DNA of 64,000 nt. Source: Spirosoma panaciterrae DSM 21099 (GTDB lineage Bacteria; Bacteroidota; Bacteroidia; Cytophagales; Spirosomataceae). Shown here piece by piece: positions 1 to 7,614 of the stretch. The stretch spans positions 1 through 64,000 of the forward strand of contig NZ_KB893183.1 of NCBI RefSeq assembly GCF_000374025.1, read 5' to 3'. Numbering within the stretch: the first letter of the stretch is position 1; each line of letters opens with the position of its first letter. Both the position numbers and the translations under genes were made by a program. The notes below the pieces were generated by a model. That model did no database searches, was not told the DNA's origin, and was given only the letters and a program-made list of their open reading frames with translations.

Positions 1-187
1 TGCTAAAGCTCAGGGCAAACACATCGCGCGTCCCCCATTAGTTGAATCAAAACAGACCGAGATTGCGAGGTTGTACAGCCAAGGCGTATCGATGAATCAA
101 ATTAGCAAACAGATTGGGGTGGCCTATGGCACAGTTTACAATTATGTACAGAAAATCAGGCTTAAAACTAAGACCTTAGTTGCTTAA
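1..187 (+). CDS. Serine recombinase/resolvase, C-terminal fragment cut by the window start
   Basis: The frame is open from base 2 to the TAA at 185-187 and encodes 61 residues with no start in the window. The stretch around LYSQGVSMNQISKQIG then VAYGTVYNYV has the form of the C-terminal helix-turn-helix of Hin/resolvase-type serine recombinases, which binds the recombination site. The catalytic N-terminal domain lies outside the window. Another complete recombinase sits at 60829 and a broken one at 35044, but this tail does not closely resemble the 60829 C-terminus by eye. The family call is fairly safe; the target site is unknown. Confidence 0.7.
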   Translation, partial: AKAQGKHIARPPLVESKQTEIARLYSQGVSMNQISKQIGVAYGTVYNYVQKIRLKTKTLVA

Positions 188-279
188 CGTGTAGAAATGC
201 CCCGTTGGAAGAAGAACCCCCTATAGGAATAAGATCTTTGATTAAATAAGAATCCATTTTTAATATAACATGGCTTGTG

Positions 280-459
280 TTATGACTGTAAACGTTTGAG
301 AATAAGATTATTAGAATAACCCAACTTCAAGTTCACACCGTAGGTATTTGAATGAATCCGTTCTTTTTTTATCCGTGGTCGTTTGGGCCGAGGTGGCTTA
401 GTGATTTCAGTAGGTGATGGCTTTGTAGGCTGATTTATAGGGACTTTTTCGGTTTCCAT
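280..459 (-). CDS. Small basic proline/lysine-rich hypothetical protein
   Basis: A 59-codon frame runs from ATG at 459 to TAA at 280. The first half is rich in Pro, Lys and Arg (for example PPRPKRPRIKKERI) and the C-terminus ends LILKRLQS. I do not recognise a family and see no ribosome-binding site, so coding status is uncertain. It lies between the recombinase tail and the palindrome at 662-693. The rest of 188-773 shows no convincing gene. Confidence 0.3.
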   Translation of the reverse strand: METEKVPINQPTKPSPTEITKPPRPKRPRIKKERIHSNTYGVNLKLGYSNNLILKRLQS

Positions 460-661
460 TTTAAGGTTGTATTTCTAAGTTCAACTTTATTTGTATGGGT
501 AGAGTTTTTGTAATTTAAGGTAAGGGTACTTAATTGACGACTGGTCTTTAATTGAGCTGCGGTACCAATAACACAGCATACTTGTCATTTCACTCCCATA
601 TGGCAATCGTGGTTTTATCGGAAGCAATACGACTTTTTTGTTCAAGAACTATTAGGGAAGC

Positions 662-693
662 TTTTTGTAATTAGAAATTTCTAATTACAAAAA
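662..693. repeat. Perfect 32-bp AT-rich palindrome
   Basis: Left arm TTTTTGTAATTAGAAA (662-677) is followed without a spacer by its exact reverse complement (678-693). It lies between the end of the lipoprotein gene and the small ORF at 280-459, so a terminator or a protein-binding site is possible. A related inverted repeat, sharing TTTCTAATTACAAA-like sequence, lies at 7405-7442 on the other side of the rep/par/mob block. Confidence 0.6.
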
Positions 694-773
694 TGCTCTT
701 TTTAGCTGATTTTATTTTGAAGTAGTAGCGATTTCTTCTATAATATGATGCTAAGTAAGTTACCCAATCAACC

Positions 774-1412
774 TTAACTCTTTGACACCTTACGAAGCAT
801 TTTGAAGTACACAGTATAAGAATCTCCATTCAAATAGAACCAGGATGATGGATCTGGCTCTATTTCATTTTGTTTCCCCCAATGAAAATCCCCAGTGGCT
901 TTGTTGTAATAGTAGTTGAGAGCTACGTCATATTCATAACTCGTTAAGGTGCTAAAAGCATCGTACCGTTTTATTAATAAGGCAATGGGTTCAGCCATTG
1001 ACTTTCGTAATTGATATTCAGTTGTACTACCATTTTGTACGGTATATACTGTGTAGGTACCAATTGTATGGTTTGGCACTTTGGCGAAATTGGTGCTTGA
1101 TCCTTCAACCGTAACCGCTACCGTTTGCGCTCCAGCCGGTTTCACCGTTAATTGATATCCTCCCCCTTTTATACTTCCATCAGGCTGACTAAGACTGTAG
1201 CTACCTTCTTGATATGCTTTAAAGCCATCTCCTACTTTAAACCCCGCATCGACGAATACTGCATTGTACGTACCTGATACCCGTTGAATTGGGTCAGGAT
1301 TTTCACCTAACTCGATTTGGTTATTTAACGCAATTGGGTCAGGCTCTTTTTTGCATCCACTTACCAGAATAAGCAAAACCCCAATGTAACTTATGATTTT
1401 ATATGTGCTCAT
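774..1412 (-). CDS. Predicted outer-surface lipoprotein, function unknown
   Basis: This 212-residue protein begins with a hydrophobic signal (IISYIGVLLILVSGC) ending in a lipobox with Cys20. Export and lipidation are therefore likely. The mature part is rich in Thr, Tyr and Gly, with alternating hydrophobic stretches that suggest beta structure (for example SGTYNAVFVDAGF). This is typical of Bacteroidota surface lipoproteins with immunoglobulin- or lipocalin-like folds, but I cannot name a family. It is downstream of and co-oriented with rep (55 bp), so it may be read through from the rep promoter. The substrate or partner is unknown. Confidence 0.6.
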   Translation of the reverse strand: MSTYKIISYIGVLLILVSGCKKEPDPIALNNQIELGENPDPIQRVSGTYNAVFVDAGFKVGDGFKAYQEGSYSLSQPDGSIKGGGYQLTVKPAGAQTVAVTVEGSSTNFAKVPNHTIGTYTVYTVQNGSTTEYQLRKSMAEPIALLIKRYDAFSTLTSYEYDVALNYYYNKATGDFHWGKQNEIEPDPSSWFYLNGDSYTVYFKMLRKVSKS

Positions 1413-1467
1413 AGGATAAGATTTTCTTAGATTGGCCGTACAATTACACTTTTTTTCCCCGCTGTTC

Positions 1468-2562
1468 TTATTCTTCGGATTGAAATAAACTCATGGTGCC
1501 AATGATTGAGCTAATTGCTTTAGGTGTACCTGTTCGACGTGGAGTGGCCGACTTGGGAGTAGTTTCTTTCTTTTTTACTTTAACGTTTTCAATACCAAGG
1601 GATTTTACCATGTAAGCCGTAGCATTTTTAACGTTTTTCCGCTTTCCTGAAGCTACCTCTGTATGGATTCGCAGGAATGTTTCTAACTTATCAGAGTTGT
1701 CGGTTATGGCTGCTTTCTGAGCCTCGTTGAGTGTGTAGCCTGCAAACCATTGCCACGCTAATGCAACGGCTTCTCCAATGGGCATTTTCTGGATATATTC
1801 TCTGCTCGCATCTACTTCGCTTTCAATCTGACTAAGCGGTGTTTTCTTGGTAAACTTTAAGCGGGTTACCCGTTTACCCTCTTTCTTAACCGGTTCGTAA
1901 GTAAATTCAATGCCCGTCTTCTCCTTGATTTCATTATACGCTACATCTAAGCACTTACGCGTAAAATCAAAATACTTGAACGTTTCGGGTACGTTAAGAA
2001 TATGCCTCAAGTGATCGACCTCATAGGTAAAAGTATCGCTTCGGTAGTGACTCATTAGAATTTCATATACCCGTTTTGAATAGAGGGAACCTAACGAGCG
2101 CATTACTTCATAATCATAACTTGTCCATGTTTTTCCTAGCTCAGTGTAGTAAGGTACAGCGCCAGAGAACATGGTAATTTTTAAACACATCTTCCCCTTG
2201 TTCATCAGGTTCTCAACCAGTGGAAAAGGGATCATATACTTAAAATAGCGTTCACCCTTTTCATTGGTAAAGGCGAATCCCTGTTGCTTTAGCTGCAACG
2301 ATTTTGCAGCCCGCTCAATTTCGCTGTAGTTTCTACTCTTACTGAGCTCAGCAAACGGGATTAGGAACTCAACATTTTGATTAGGGAACAAGGGCTGGCT
2401 TTTCTCAAAGTAGCGTATAGTCAACTGATTAATAATCATAACGACTATATTCTTCTCCAAAGCCGTGAACATCTGCCGAGACTCAGTTATCAGGTTGGGC
2501 TGGTAATTGTTTTTTTGCTTCTTACTGGGCACCACCATCAAATTTTCCGTTGAATCCGACAT
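1468..2562 (-). CDS. repB: Plasmid replication initiator, RepB / Rep_3 family
   Basis: The 364-residue protein has the layout of Rep_3 (RepB/Pi-type) initiators. The N-terminal segment around NLITESRQMFTALEKN (about residues 23-38) is the usual opening of the first winged helix, and RVYEILMSHYR plus LRHILNVPETFKYFDF match the second winged-helix region. Such proteins bind iterons, open the origin and recruit the replisome; monomer/dimer switching usually sets copy number. The iteron array at 2690-3141 lies just upstream of the start, as expected. The C-terminal 100 residues are Lys/Thr-rich and less conserved. I am confident of the family. Confidence 0.88.
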   Translation of the reverse strand: MSDSTENLMVVPSKKQKNNYQPNLITESRQMFTALEKNIVVMIINQLTIRYFEKSQPLFPNQNVEFLIPFAELSKSRNYSEIERAAKSLQLKQQGFAFTNEKGERYFKYMIPFPLVENLMNKGKMCLKITMFSGAVPYYTELGKTWTSYDYEVMRSLGSLYSKRVYEILMSHYRSDTFTYEVDHLRHILNVPETFKYFDFTRKCLDVAYNEIKEKTGIEFTYEPVKKEGKRVTRLKFTKKTPLSQIESEVDASREYIQKMPIGEAVALAWQWFAGYTLNEAQKAAITDNSDKLETFLRIHTEVASGKRKNVKNATAYMVKSLGIENVKVKKKETTPKSATPRRTGTPKAISSIIGTMSLFQSEE

Positions 2563-2689
2563 AGCGAATAAAAATAAGTTTTCAAGAAAAACATCCGCAA
2601 TTTAGAAATAAAATAAGCACTACCAAATCGAATTGTACAAAATTGATGTAACTACAACTACTTATCTCTCAGAATGTTATTAAAATCGA

Positions 2690-3141
2690 TCTTCGTTGCC
2701 AAGTCGCTTTTGCTTCGTATCTGAGTCGTTTTCTTGATTTAACAAATGGTAGATTTTTCTACCATTTGTTAAATCATTGGTTCTAAGGACTTAGCGAGCC
2801 ATCCATTACGCTTATTTAGATCTAATTTTGTCCGTTTTACGGACTAGTAGAGGAGTTATTATTGTATTATATTGATACAGAAATTGTAATAAACTAATAA
2901 GTTGAACTTGCCTTCTACTTCGTACTCTGGTCGCTTTTCGCTGAAAGGTTCTTAGGACATATTGCTTCGTACTCTGGTCGCTTTTAAGGGGGTTCTATAT
3001 GCTTCGTACCCTGGTCGTTTTTCGCCTAGTTAATTCGTACACAAGTCGTTATTGCTTCGTATATTAGTCGCTTTAGCTTCGTACATTAGTCGTTATTGCT
3101 TCGTACATTAGTCGCTTTAGCTTCGTACATTAGTCGCTTTT
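2690..3141 (+). repeat. Iteron array, probable replication origin (oriV)
   Basis: About ten copies of a 22-bp unit of the form GCTTCGTAC[A/T]NTAGTCGCTTTT are present. Units start near 2690, 2712, 2917, 2964, 3001, 3032, 3054, 3076, 3098 and 3120. The last five are head to tail at exactly 22-bp spacing, two full helical turns; the first two share this spacing. The half-sites TTCGTA and GTCGNTTTT are best kept, and the middle varies (ctctg, cattag, acaag). The array lies between repB and an AT-rich stretch, the normal plan of an iteron origin. Rep binding is inferred from position. Confidence 0.85.
2736..2775. repeat. 17-bp perfect inverted repeat inside the origin
   Basis: GATTTAACAAATGGTAG (2736-2752) pairs with its exact reverse complement at 2759-2775 around a 6-nt loop, ATTTTT. 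It sits directly after the two rep-proximal iterons and about 170 bp upstream of the repB start. It could be a rep operator, a single-strand initiation structure, or an attenuator in the rep leader. Confidence 0.6.
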
Positions 3142-3630
3142 CTTTTAGTAAAATACTAATAATCAACTAATTAAGTCATTCCTAATCTATCTAATTTTAG
3201 AAATTTTTAGAAATATTTGACAATCTTGCTAAAAAAAGAACAAAGGGGAAAAAAAGAGAGACAAAATATGTTTAAATGTTCATATTTTACTAAAACCATT
3301 TGTTATAAACAGCCTAAATTACTAAAAAAAATCTTCCGGCAACTATATTTGTAGTTATTATAGCTTTTAGCATTTTGTCCAAATTCAAAGTAGAAGATTC
3401 GAATACACTAACTGTTTGTGCCAAAATGACAGTAAATCTTAGATTATCCCCTTTTTTTGGTCATACCAAAAGTAAATGATATATTATGAGACCCTCCTGT
3501 ATTCTGGTATCTCAGATCTGACTGTTAAAAATAGCGTGTCTTGATTAGTGTATAAAGACAAATCAGTTATTGCAATTTTTAATAATCGCCCCTTAGCTGT
3601 TATTTTACGAGAAACCGGAGGAATCGACCT
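3142..3630. other. AT-rich stretch beside the iterons, possible DNA-unwinding element
   Basis: No gene is seen in these 490 bases. The composition is strongly AT-rich with homopolymer runs (aaaaaaagaac, ggggaaaaaaag), and near-repeats of TTTTAGAAAT lie near 3195-3215. Position next to the iterons fits the duplex-unwinding element of an iteron origin. The promoter of the HTH gene at 3631 must also lie here. The last bases carry a strong GGAGGA ribosome-binding site (3617-3622), unusual for this phylum. Confidence 0.4.
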
Positions 3631-3891
3631 ATGAAAGATTCTGATAAGTCTGATTCAAAAAAATTATCAGACCTTATAAAAGAGTCAAATATAACTATGC
3701 AGGACCTGGCAGAGGTCTTGAATTATAACCGTGCCACTATAAGGGTACGCAAAAAGAACCCAGAGTTATACACAATTTTAGAAATTGTTACCCTGGCGAA
3801 AATGCTTAAGAAAACGCCTACCGCTGTTGTTAAGATAATTCTTCGCGAAATGAATGAATCAGCAGGTGACGTGGATAAGGAGGATGATTAA
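3631..3891 (+). CDS. Small helix-turn-helix DNA-binding protein
   Basis: This 86-residue protein has an HTH-like core: LSDLIKESNITMQDLAEVLN, followed by YNRATIRVRKKNP, reads as the two helices of an XRE-type motif. A GGAGGA site 8-9 bases before the ATG supports this start. The gene lies between oriV and the par genes and faces away from repB, ending 5 bp before the convergent partner gene of parA. A role in copy control or rep/par regulation is likely from position but not shown. The C-terminus is acidic (DVDKEDD). Confidence 0.6.
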   Translation: MKDSDKSDSKKLSDLIKESNITMQDLAEVLNYNRATIRVRKKNPELYTILEIVTLAKMLKKTPTAVVKIILREMNESAGDVDKEDD

Positions 3892-3896
3892 TCCCC

Positions 3897-4424
3897 CTAC
3901 CCTACCGCTTCGACTAATGCTTTTAGCTTAGGATATAATGGGTGTAATACAATCAGTTCATCAATAATGGCACTCTGGGTTTTATTTTCCAGCGAACTAA
4001 TCATATTGAGTAGCTTGTGAGCCCTAGCTGATACTCGTGCTGCATTCAATGGCGATGGCGCTGGTGTCTCCATTTTCTTTTTTGATTTTGCGCCCCTTGT
4101 ATTAACCGTGCTCCCCTTGTCTGCCGATTCAGTTACGGCCGGTTCAGTCTCCACAGAATTCACGACAGGCATGTTAGTTGATGACTTCACATCAGCCACA
4201 GCTTCTTGCACCGGTGGAACGACTGGCGCATTAGAGCCCGATTCCTTCGAGTCTTGAACGTGAGCAGCCGGTACCTTAACTTCAGGAGCTGATTCATTTT
4301 GTATAAGTACTGCTTCTATTTCCGAAGAAGACTCGGTACTGTCTGTGTTATTAAGTGTTTTGGTACCTTGCTCGGCGGCTTTATTTCTAGCACTTTTCGA
4401 GATTAATCCAAAGCTTTTTGCCAT
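3897..4424 (-). CDS. Probable ParA partner (centromere-binding protein analogue)
   Basis: The 175-residue protein starts 7 bp after parA ends, as partition partners do. Residues about 20-125 are a low-complexity Ser/Thr/Glu/Val-rich linker. The C-terminal 50 residues (LNAARVSARAHKLLNMISSL to LIVLHPLYPKLKALVEAVG) look like a compact helical DNA-binding or dimerisation unit of ribbon-helix-helix type. The N-terminal MAKSFGLISKSARNK is basic and could stimulate the ParA ATPase. There is no classical ParB nuclease-like domain. Partition function is inferred from gene order; the sequence alone would not name it. Confidence 0.55.
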   Translation of the reverse strand: MAKSFGLISKSARNKAAEQGTKTLNNTDSTESSSEIEAVLIQNESAPEVKVPAAHVQDSKESGSNAPVVPPVQEAVADVKSSTNMPVVNSVETEPAVTESADKGSTVNTRGAKSKKKMETPAPSPLNAARVSARAHKLLNMISSLENKTQSAIIDELIVLHPLYPKLKALVEAVG

Positions 4425-4431
4425 CGGTGTC

Positions 4432-5139
4432 TTATTTAGTGGTTGGAATGTTCAGATCCGCTTCTATTTCATACTTCTCTAAAAACTCTTTGATAAAGGG
4501 CAAAAACTCATCTCTGCCTTCTTGGCTTTCTAACAGCGAGGTATATGTGTTATAGTTCTCGAAGATTTTTTTAAGCTTGATTTTTGATTGAAATAACTGG
4601 ATCCCAATTTCTTCGGCAAATTCAGGCAGATATGTATTCTCCTTAATGTTTCGGAAAAAGTTGTGAAACGCATAGACGTACGTTGGATAGCCTTCGTCCT
4701 GTCTAATTTTTTTTAGTTCAGCCATAGTGGCCATAAAGTGGCCAGTCGCCAGGGCGTCAGCCCTGGCTGGTTTAATGGGGATGATAAAGCTGTCACACAT
4801 GGCTAACAGAGCAATGATCGCATCATCTTCCAGGCCTGTCATACGGGGCATATCGATGAAAATGAGATCGTAACTTTCATTTTCATAAGCTTCCTCAATA
4901 ATTGCCTGGGCTTCTTCGGGAGTGGCCGTTTTGAGATCCCAGTCAAAAGTTACTCCTCCCCCACCCGATTCAGCAATTTCCTTATCCTCCTGTCGGAGGT
5001 CAGTTATTGACTTCTGATTATCGGCGTCAATAACCAGTACCTTTTGGTCACTATGCTTAGCCAACACGTTCGCGATCCAGCAGGTTGTTGCTGTTTTACC
5101 GGCCCCACCCTTCATGGTCGATGCGCAAATGACTCTCAT
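4432..5139 (-). CDS. parA: ParA-family partition ATPase
   Basis: The 235-residue protein has the deviant Walker A KGGAGKT at residues 10-16 with the signature Lys10, the VLVIDADNQ segment at 34-42 and a Walker B-like DLIFIDMPR ending near residue 99. It is short (type Ib size) without an N-terminal HTH, so autoregulation would fall to the partner protein. ParA binds DNA nonspecifically with ATP and moves plasmid copies through a centromere-bound partner. Its start is 24 bp from a perfect 28-bp palindrome that overlaps a plausible promoter. The family is certain; the plasmid role follows from repB and mob neighbours. Confidence 0.88.
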   Translation of the reverse strand: MRVICASTMKGGAGKTATTCWIANVLAKHSDQKVLVIDADNQKSITDLRQEDKEIAESGGGGVTFDWDLKTATPEEAQAIIEEAYENESYDLIFIDMPRMTGLEDDAIIALLAMCDSFIIPIKPARADALATGHFMATMAELKKIRQDEGYPTYVYAFHNFFRNIKENTYLPEFAEEIGIQLFQSKIKLKKIFENYNTYTSLLESQEGRDEFLPFIKEFLEKYEIEADLNIPTTK

Positions 5140-5162
5140 ACATATTTGGTTTTAAATGTTAC

Positions 5163-5190
5163 TTTGTATATTTGTTAACAAATATACAAA
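5163..5190. promoter_or_regulatory. Perfect 28-bp palindrome upstream of parA, probable operator or partition site
   Basis: TTTGTATATTTGTT (5163-5176) is followed by its exact reverse complement (5177-5190). On the minus strand it contains TATATTTG, a match to the Bacteroidota -7 element TAnnTTTG, about 40 bp before the parA ATG. A protein bound to the palindrome would cover this promoter. Autorepression by the partner is the simplest reading. Confidence 0.65.
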
Positions 5191-5789
5191 ACATACTAGA
5201 GAATTAATTAATTATGCAAATAATTTCTTAATTTCAAACAATACAAACAATACAAATTTATTATGTACTTAGTTATTTAAGTAATTATTTGACATTGTTA
5301 CCTATTGTATAAAATTATAGAATCTGTATAGTTACTGAGTTAACAATGTATGTTAATTACATTTTATTTTTACTGCGTAATAGACAAAGTAACATTACGA
5401 ACAAATGGAAAGAATCGTGTGAAAATCATACTACCAGGTACTTTAGTGATGCAATGTGATTTATGTTAATTTGTGTACTATGTATAATACATAACATTGT
5501 TAATAAAATATTATATATTTTATGTTTTAAAATTAAATAAATATAATGTAGAAAAGTAAATAAATTATTTATGTTACATTGTTAACAATATGAGATTTTT
5601 ATCATTTATTTTCGCGGTAGTAAGAGATAGGAAGAAACTATACATGTATTTTTCAGCAAGAAGGAATGATATTATCATACATAAATCATTGTAAATCAAA
5701 AGCATAGCTTTTTATAAAATATGATTTATATTAATAAAGTATTGATAGTCTTTTAGTTATAATAGATTTTTTTATATCTATGGCTAAAA
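5191..5789. repeat. AT-rich intergenic region with scattered ACATTGTTA motifs
   Basis: No gene is seen. The nonamer ACATTGTTA occurs at 5292-5300, 5494-5502 and 5576-5584 and inverted at 5341-5349. The last copy sits within the palindromic TTGTTAACAA. The GTTAAC core is also the centre of the 28-bp palindrome at 5163. Two AATACAAAC-like direct repeats lie near 5237-5256. A centromere-like binding region, the oriT for the relaxase downstream, or both could lie here. Confidence 0.45.
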
Positions 5790-6323
5790 ATGTACGAGAA
5801 AATGGCAAATAGAGTAGTTGCAATAGATGAAACTGTACATGACGTAATGATCGAGGAAGTAGAGCAGTTAAATGCAAATGCTAACCGCGAATATCAGGAT
5901 CAGTACAAATTAGCTGATACCACAAGACGTAGAAAGCTAAAAAAACCTGAAAAACTAACGTTGAAGTCATACACAGAAAGTGCGCTAGAATACTTCCGAA
6001 AAAACCATATTGATCCAAGGTCGTTGGGTGAAGAGAAGGATGTGGTAGCAGAGGTGAAGAAGTTGCGGAACAATGTCTTTTCATTTATGCAGGTACAAGA
6101 ACGAACCTATCTAATGCCATTTGTTCAGGATGTTTATGAGTTGAGAAATCGAACAGAGGGCTTGGAGGAAACTAGCGTAGACATGCTGAATCTAATGGAA
6201 ATATTCATTGATTTACTGTTGGCAGGATTGGGACTGAGTGAGCAGGAACAGGATAAGTATAAAGCCAGAGCAGCCCAAGCGTTTGCTCAAAAGAAAGCGA
6301 GTCGTAAACAGAATGTCGGATGA
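5790..6323 (+). CDS. Mobilisation accessory protein (MobC/BfmC-like)
   Basis: This 177-residue, charged, mostly helical protein precedes and overlaps the relaxase by 4 bp (ATGA). An Arg/Lys patch (TTRRRKLKKPEKLTLKSY, near residues 44-61) and several helices follow, but I see no catalytic motif. Small DNA-binding proteins in this position help Bacteroidota relaxases recognise oriT. An in-frame ATG four codons downstream (MANRVV) is an alternative start. The function is inferred from operon context; the sequence matches my recollection of Bfm/Mob accessory proteins only in size and charge. Confidence 0.6.
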   Translation: MYEKMANRVVAIDETVHDVMIEEVEQLNANANREYQDQYKLADTTRRRKLKKPEKLTLKSYTESALEYFRKNHIDPRSLGEEKDVVAEVKKLRNNVFSFMQVQERTYLMPFVQDVYELRNRTEGLEETSVDMLNLMEIFIDLLLAGLGLSEQEQDKYKARAAQAFAQKKASRKQNVG

Positions 6324-7366
6324 TAACGAAGATACTACCACCGACAAAAAACCGAGAGATCAACTACGATAACAAAGGGTCTTGTAAACGATTAGTTAAT
6401 TATTTTGAGCACGAAGGGAAAGAGCTTGATCAGGAGGCTTACTATTTTTCGCAAGAGGAAGATGGTTTGAGTAAGGAAGAAGTAGTGCAGCAAATAGACG
6501 GAAATGTGAAGGGTTTAAAGCGGGAAGATACCAAGTTTGTGTCCCTGGTTATATCGCCATCCAGTGAAGAGTTGTCTCACATAAAGGACAACTCGGAAAA
6601 GTTAAAAGAATATACGCGCCAGGTAATGGACAATTACGCGAGACACTTTAAACTGAAGAATGGGAAAGAGCTAGAAGGGAAAGATTTAGTTTGGTATGGA
6701 ATCGTGCATAAAACCCGAAAATACCACTGGAATGATAAAGGGGTAAGGGACGGGGATGTTAGGCGGGGTGACCAAAAATCGGGAATACAAACCCATGTCC
6801 ATATTGTTGTTTCAACCCGGGATAAGGAACAGAAAGTCTCCCTAAACCCCAAAACTAGTAGGGCTCGATTCAATATCATTGAGTTTCAAAGAAGCAGTGC
6901 TGAGTTGTTTCAAAAACAATTCAAGTACGAAAAACAAACCCACTATCACAAAGACAAACCTCTTAGGGAGCGAACCCATATAGATCAAATTCGCTATTTT
7001 GAAAAGCGCATCAATCAATTAGCGGAAAAGTACGATTTAAACGAAACGACGGTAACTAACCTACGAAATAAAGCCCTTGAAACCGGCTATTCGAAAGAGT
7101 TTTATCAAGCGATGAAAGAATACACCAAACGTCTTAATAGGGGAGAGGGGAGGAAAGATGAACTACCAGAATTTGAAAATCTTCGTAAAGCAGACAGACA
7201 GGAAACTCGGGTTTTTGCCAGAAATCAGGTCAATCAGCCAATAAGGACAAAATCAATAAGTTTTGCAGTTGAGTCAGTACTTAAAGGTGCCAATGTCAAT
7301 AAAGATGACGACAGAGAAATTTTAAAGGATTTGTCGAATAGGAGGAGAGGTAGCTTAGGGATTTAA
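6320..7366 (+). CDS. Relaxase of the Bacteroidota mobilisation type (DUF5712-like)
   Basis: The 348-residue protein opens MITKILPPTKNREINYDNKG and carries the metal-site HVHIVV (His159, His161), preceded by YGIVHKTRKYHW. Early Tyr residues (Tyr28, Tyr41, Tyr42) are candidate nucleophiles. Such relaxases nick oriT and carry the strand during conjugal transfer driven by a helper. It is translationally coupled to the accessory gene upstream. The tail (SNRRRGSLGI) is basic. No coupling protein or transfer pore is present in the window, so the plasmid would be mobilisable rather than self-transmissible on this evidence. Confidence 0.78.
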   Translation: MITKILPPTKNREINYDNKGSCKRLVNYFEHEGKELDQEAYYFSQEEDGLSKEEVVQQIDGNVKGLKREDTKFVSLVISPSSEELSHIKDNSEKLKEYTRQVMDNYARHFKLKNGKELEGKDLVWYGIVHKTRKYHWNDKGVRDGDVRRGDQKSGIQTHVHIVVSTRDKEQKVSLNPKTSRARFNIIEFQRSSAELFQKQFKYEKQTHYHKDKPLRERTHIDQIRYFEKRINQLAEKYDLNETTVTNLRNKALETGYSKEFYQAMKEYTKRLNRGEGRKDELPEFENLRKADRQETRVFARNQVNQPIRTKSISFAVESVLKGANVNKDDDREILKDLSNRRRGSLGI

Positions 7367-7404
7367 TTCATAATCACCCAATTAAAAGTAATGTCACAGT
7401 TTTA

Positions 7405-7442
7405 TTATTTTTCTAATTACAAATTTATAATTAGAAAAATAA
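7405..7442. repeat. 15-bp inverted repeat after the relaxase gene
   Basis: TTATTTTTCTAATTA (7405-7419) pairs with its reverse complement at 7428-7442 around CAAATTTA. It begins 39 bp after the relaxase stop, so a terminator is plausible although GC pairs are few. The TTTCTAATTACAAA segment recurs in the palindrome at 662-693. The rest of 7367-7614 shows no gene. Confidence 0.5.
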
Positions 7443-7614
7443 CTCAAGTATAAAACTTGATAGAGAGCATGCCCAACAAATAGAGCAACGCTTACTGTTG
7501 AGCCTAAAATGCCGAAAAAAATAATTTTGTTTGAATATAAGTCTCACAAACTCAGCTAAAATGTAAGATTTTTGGTTTGATTAATGAGATAACTTTATGA
7601 GACTTTATTTCATT

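Noticed and set aside
3032..3141. Tandem 22-bp repeats as a CRISPR array or lox-like sites
   Set aside because: Units abut without spacers and there are no cas genes; the TTCGTA likeness to lox is only six bases. Iterons next to repB explain them.
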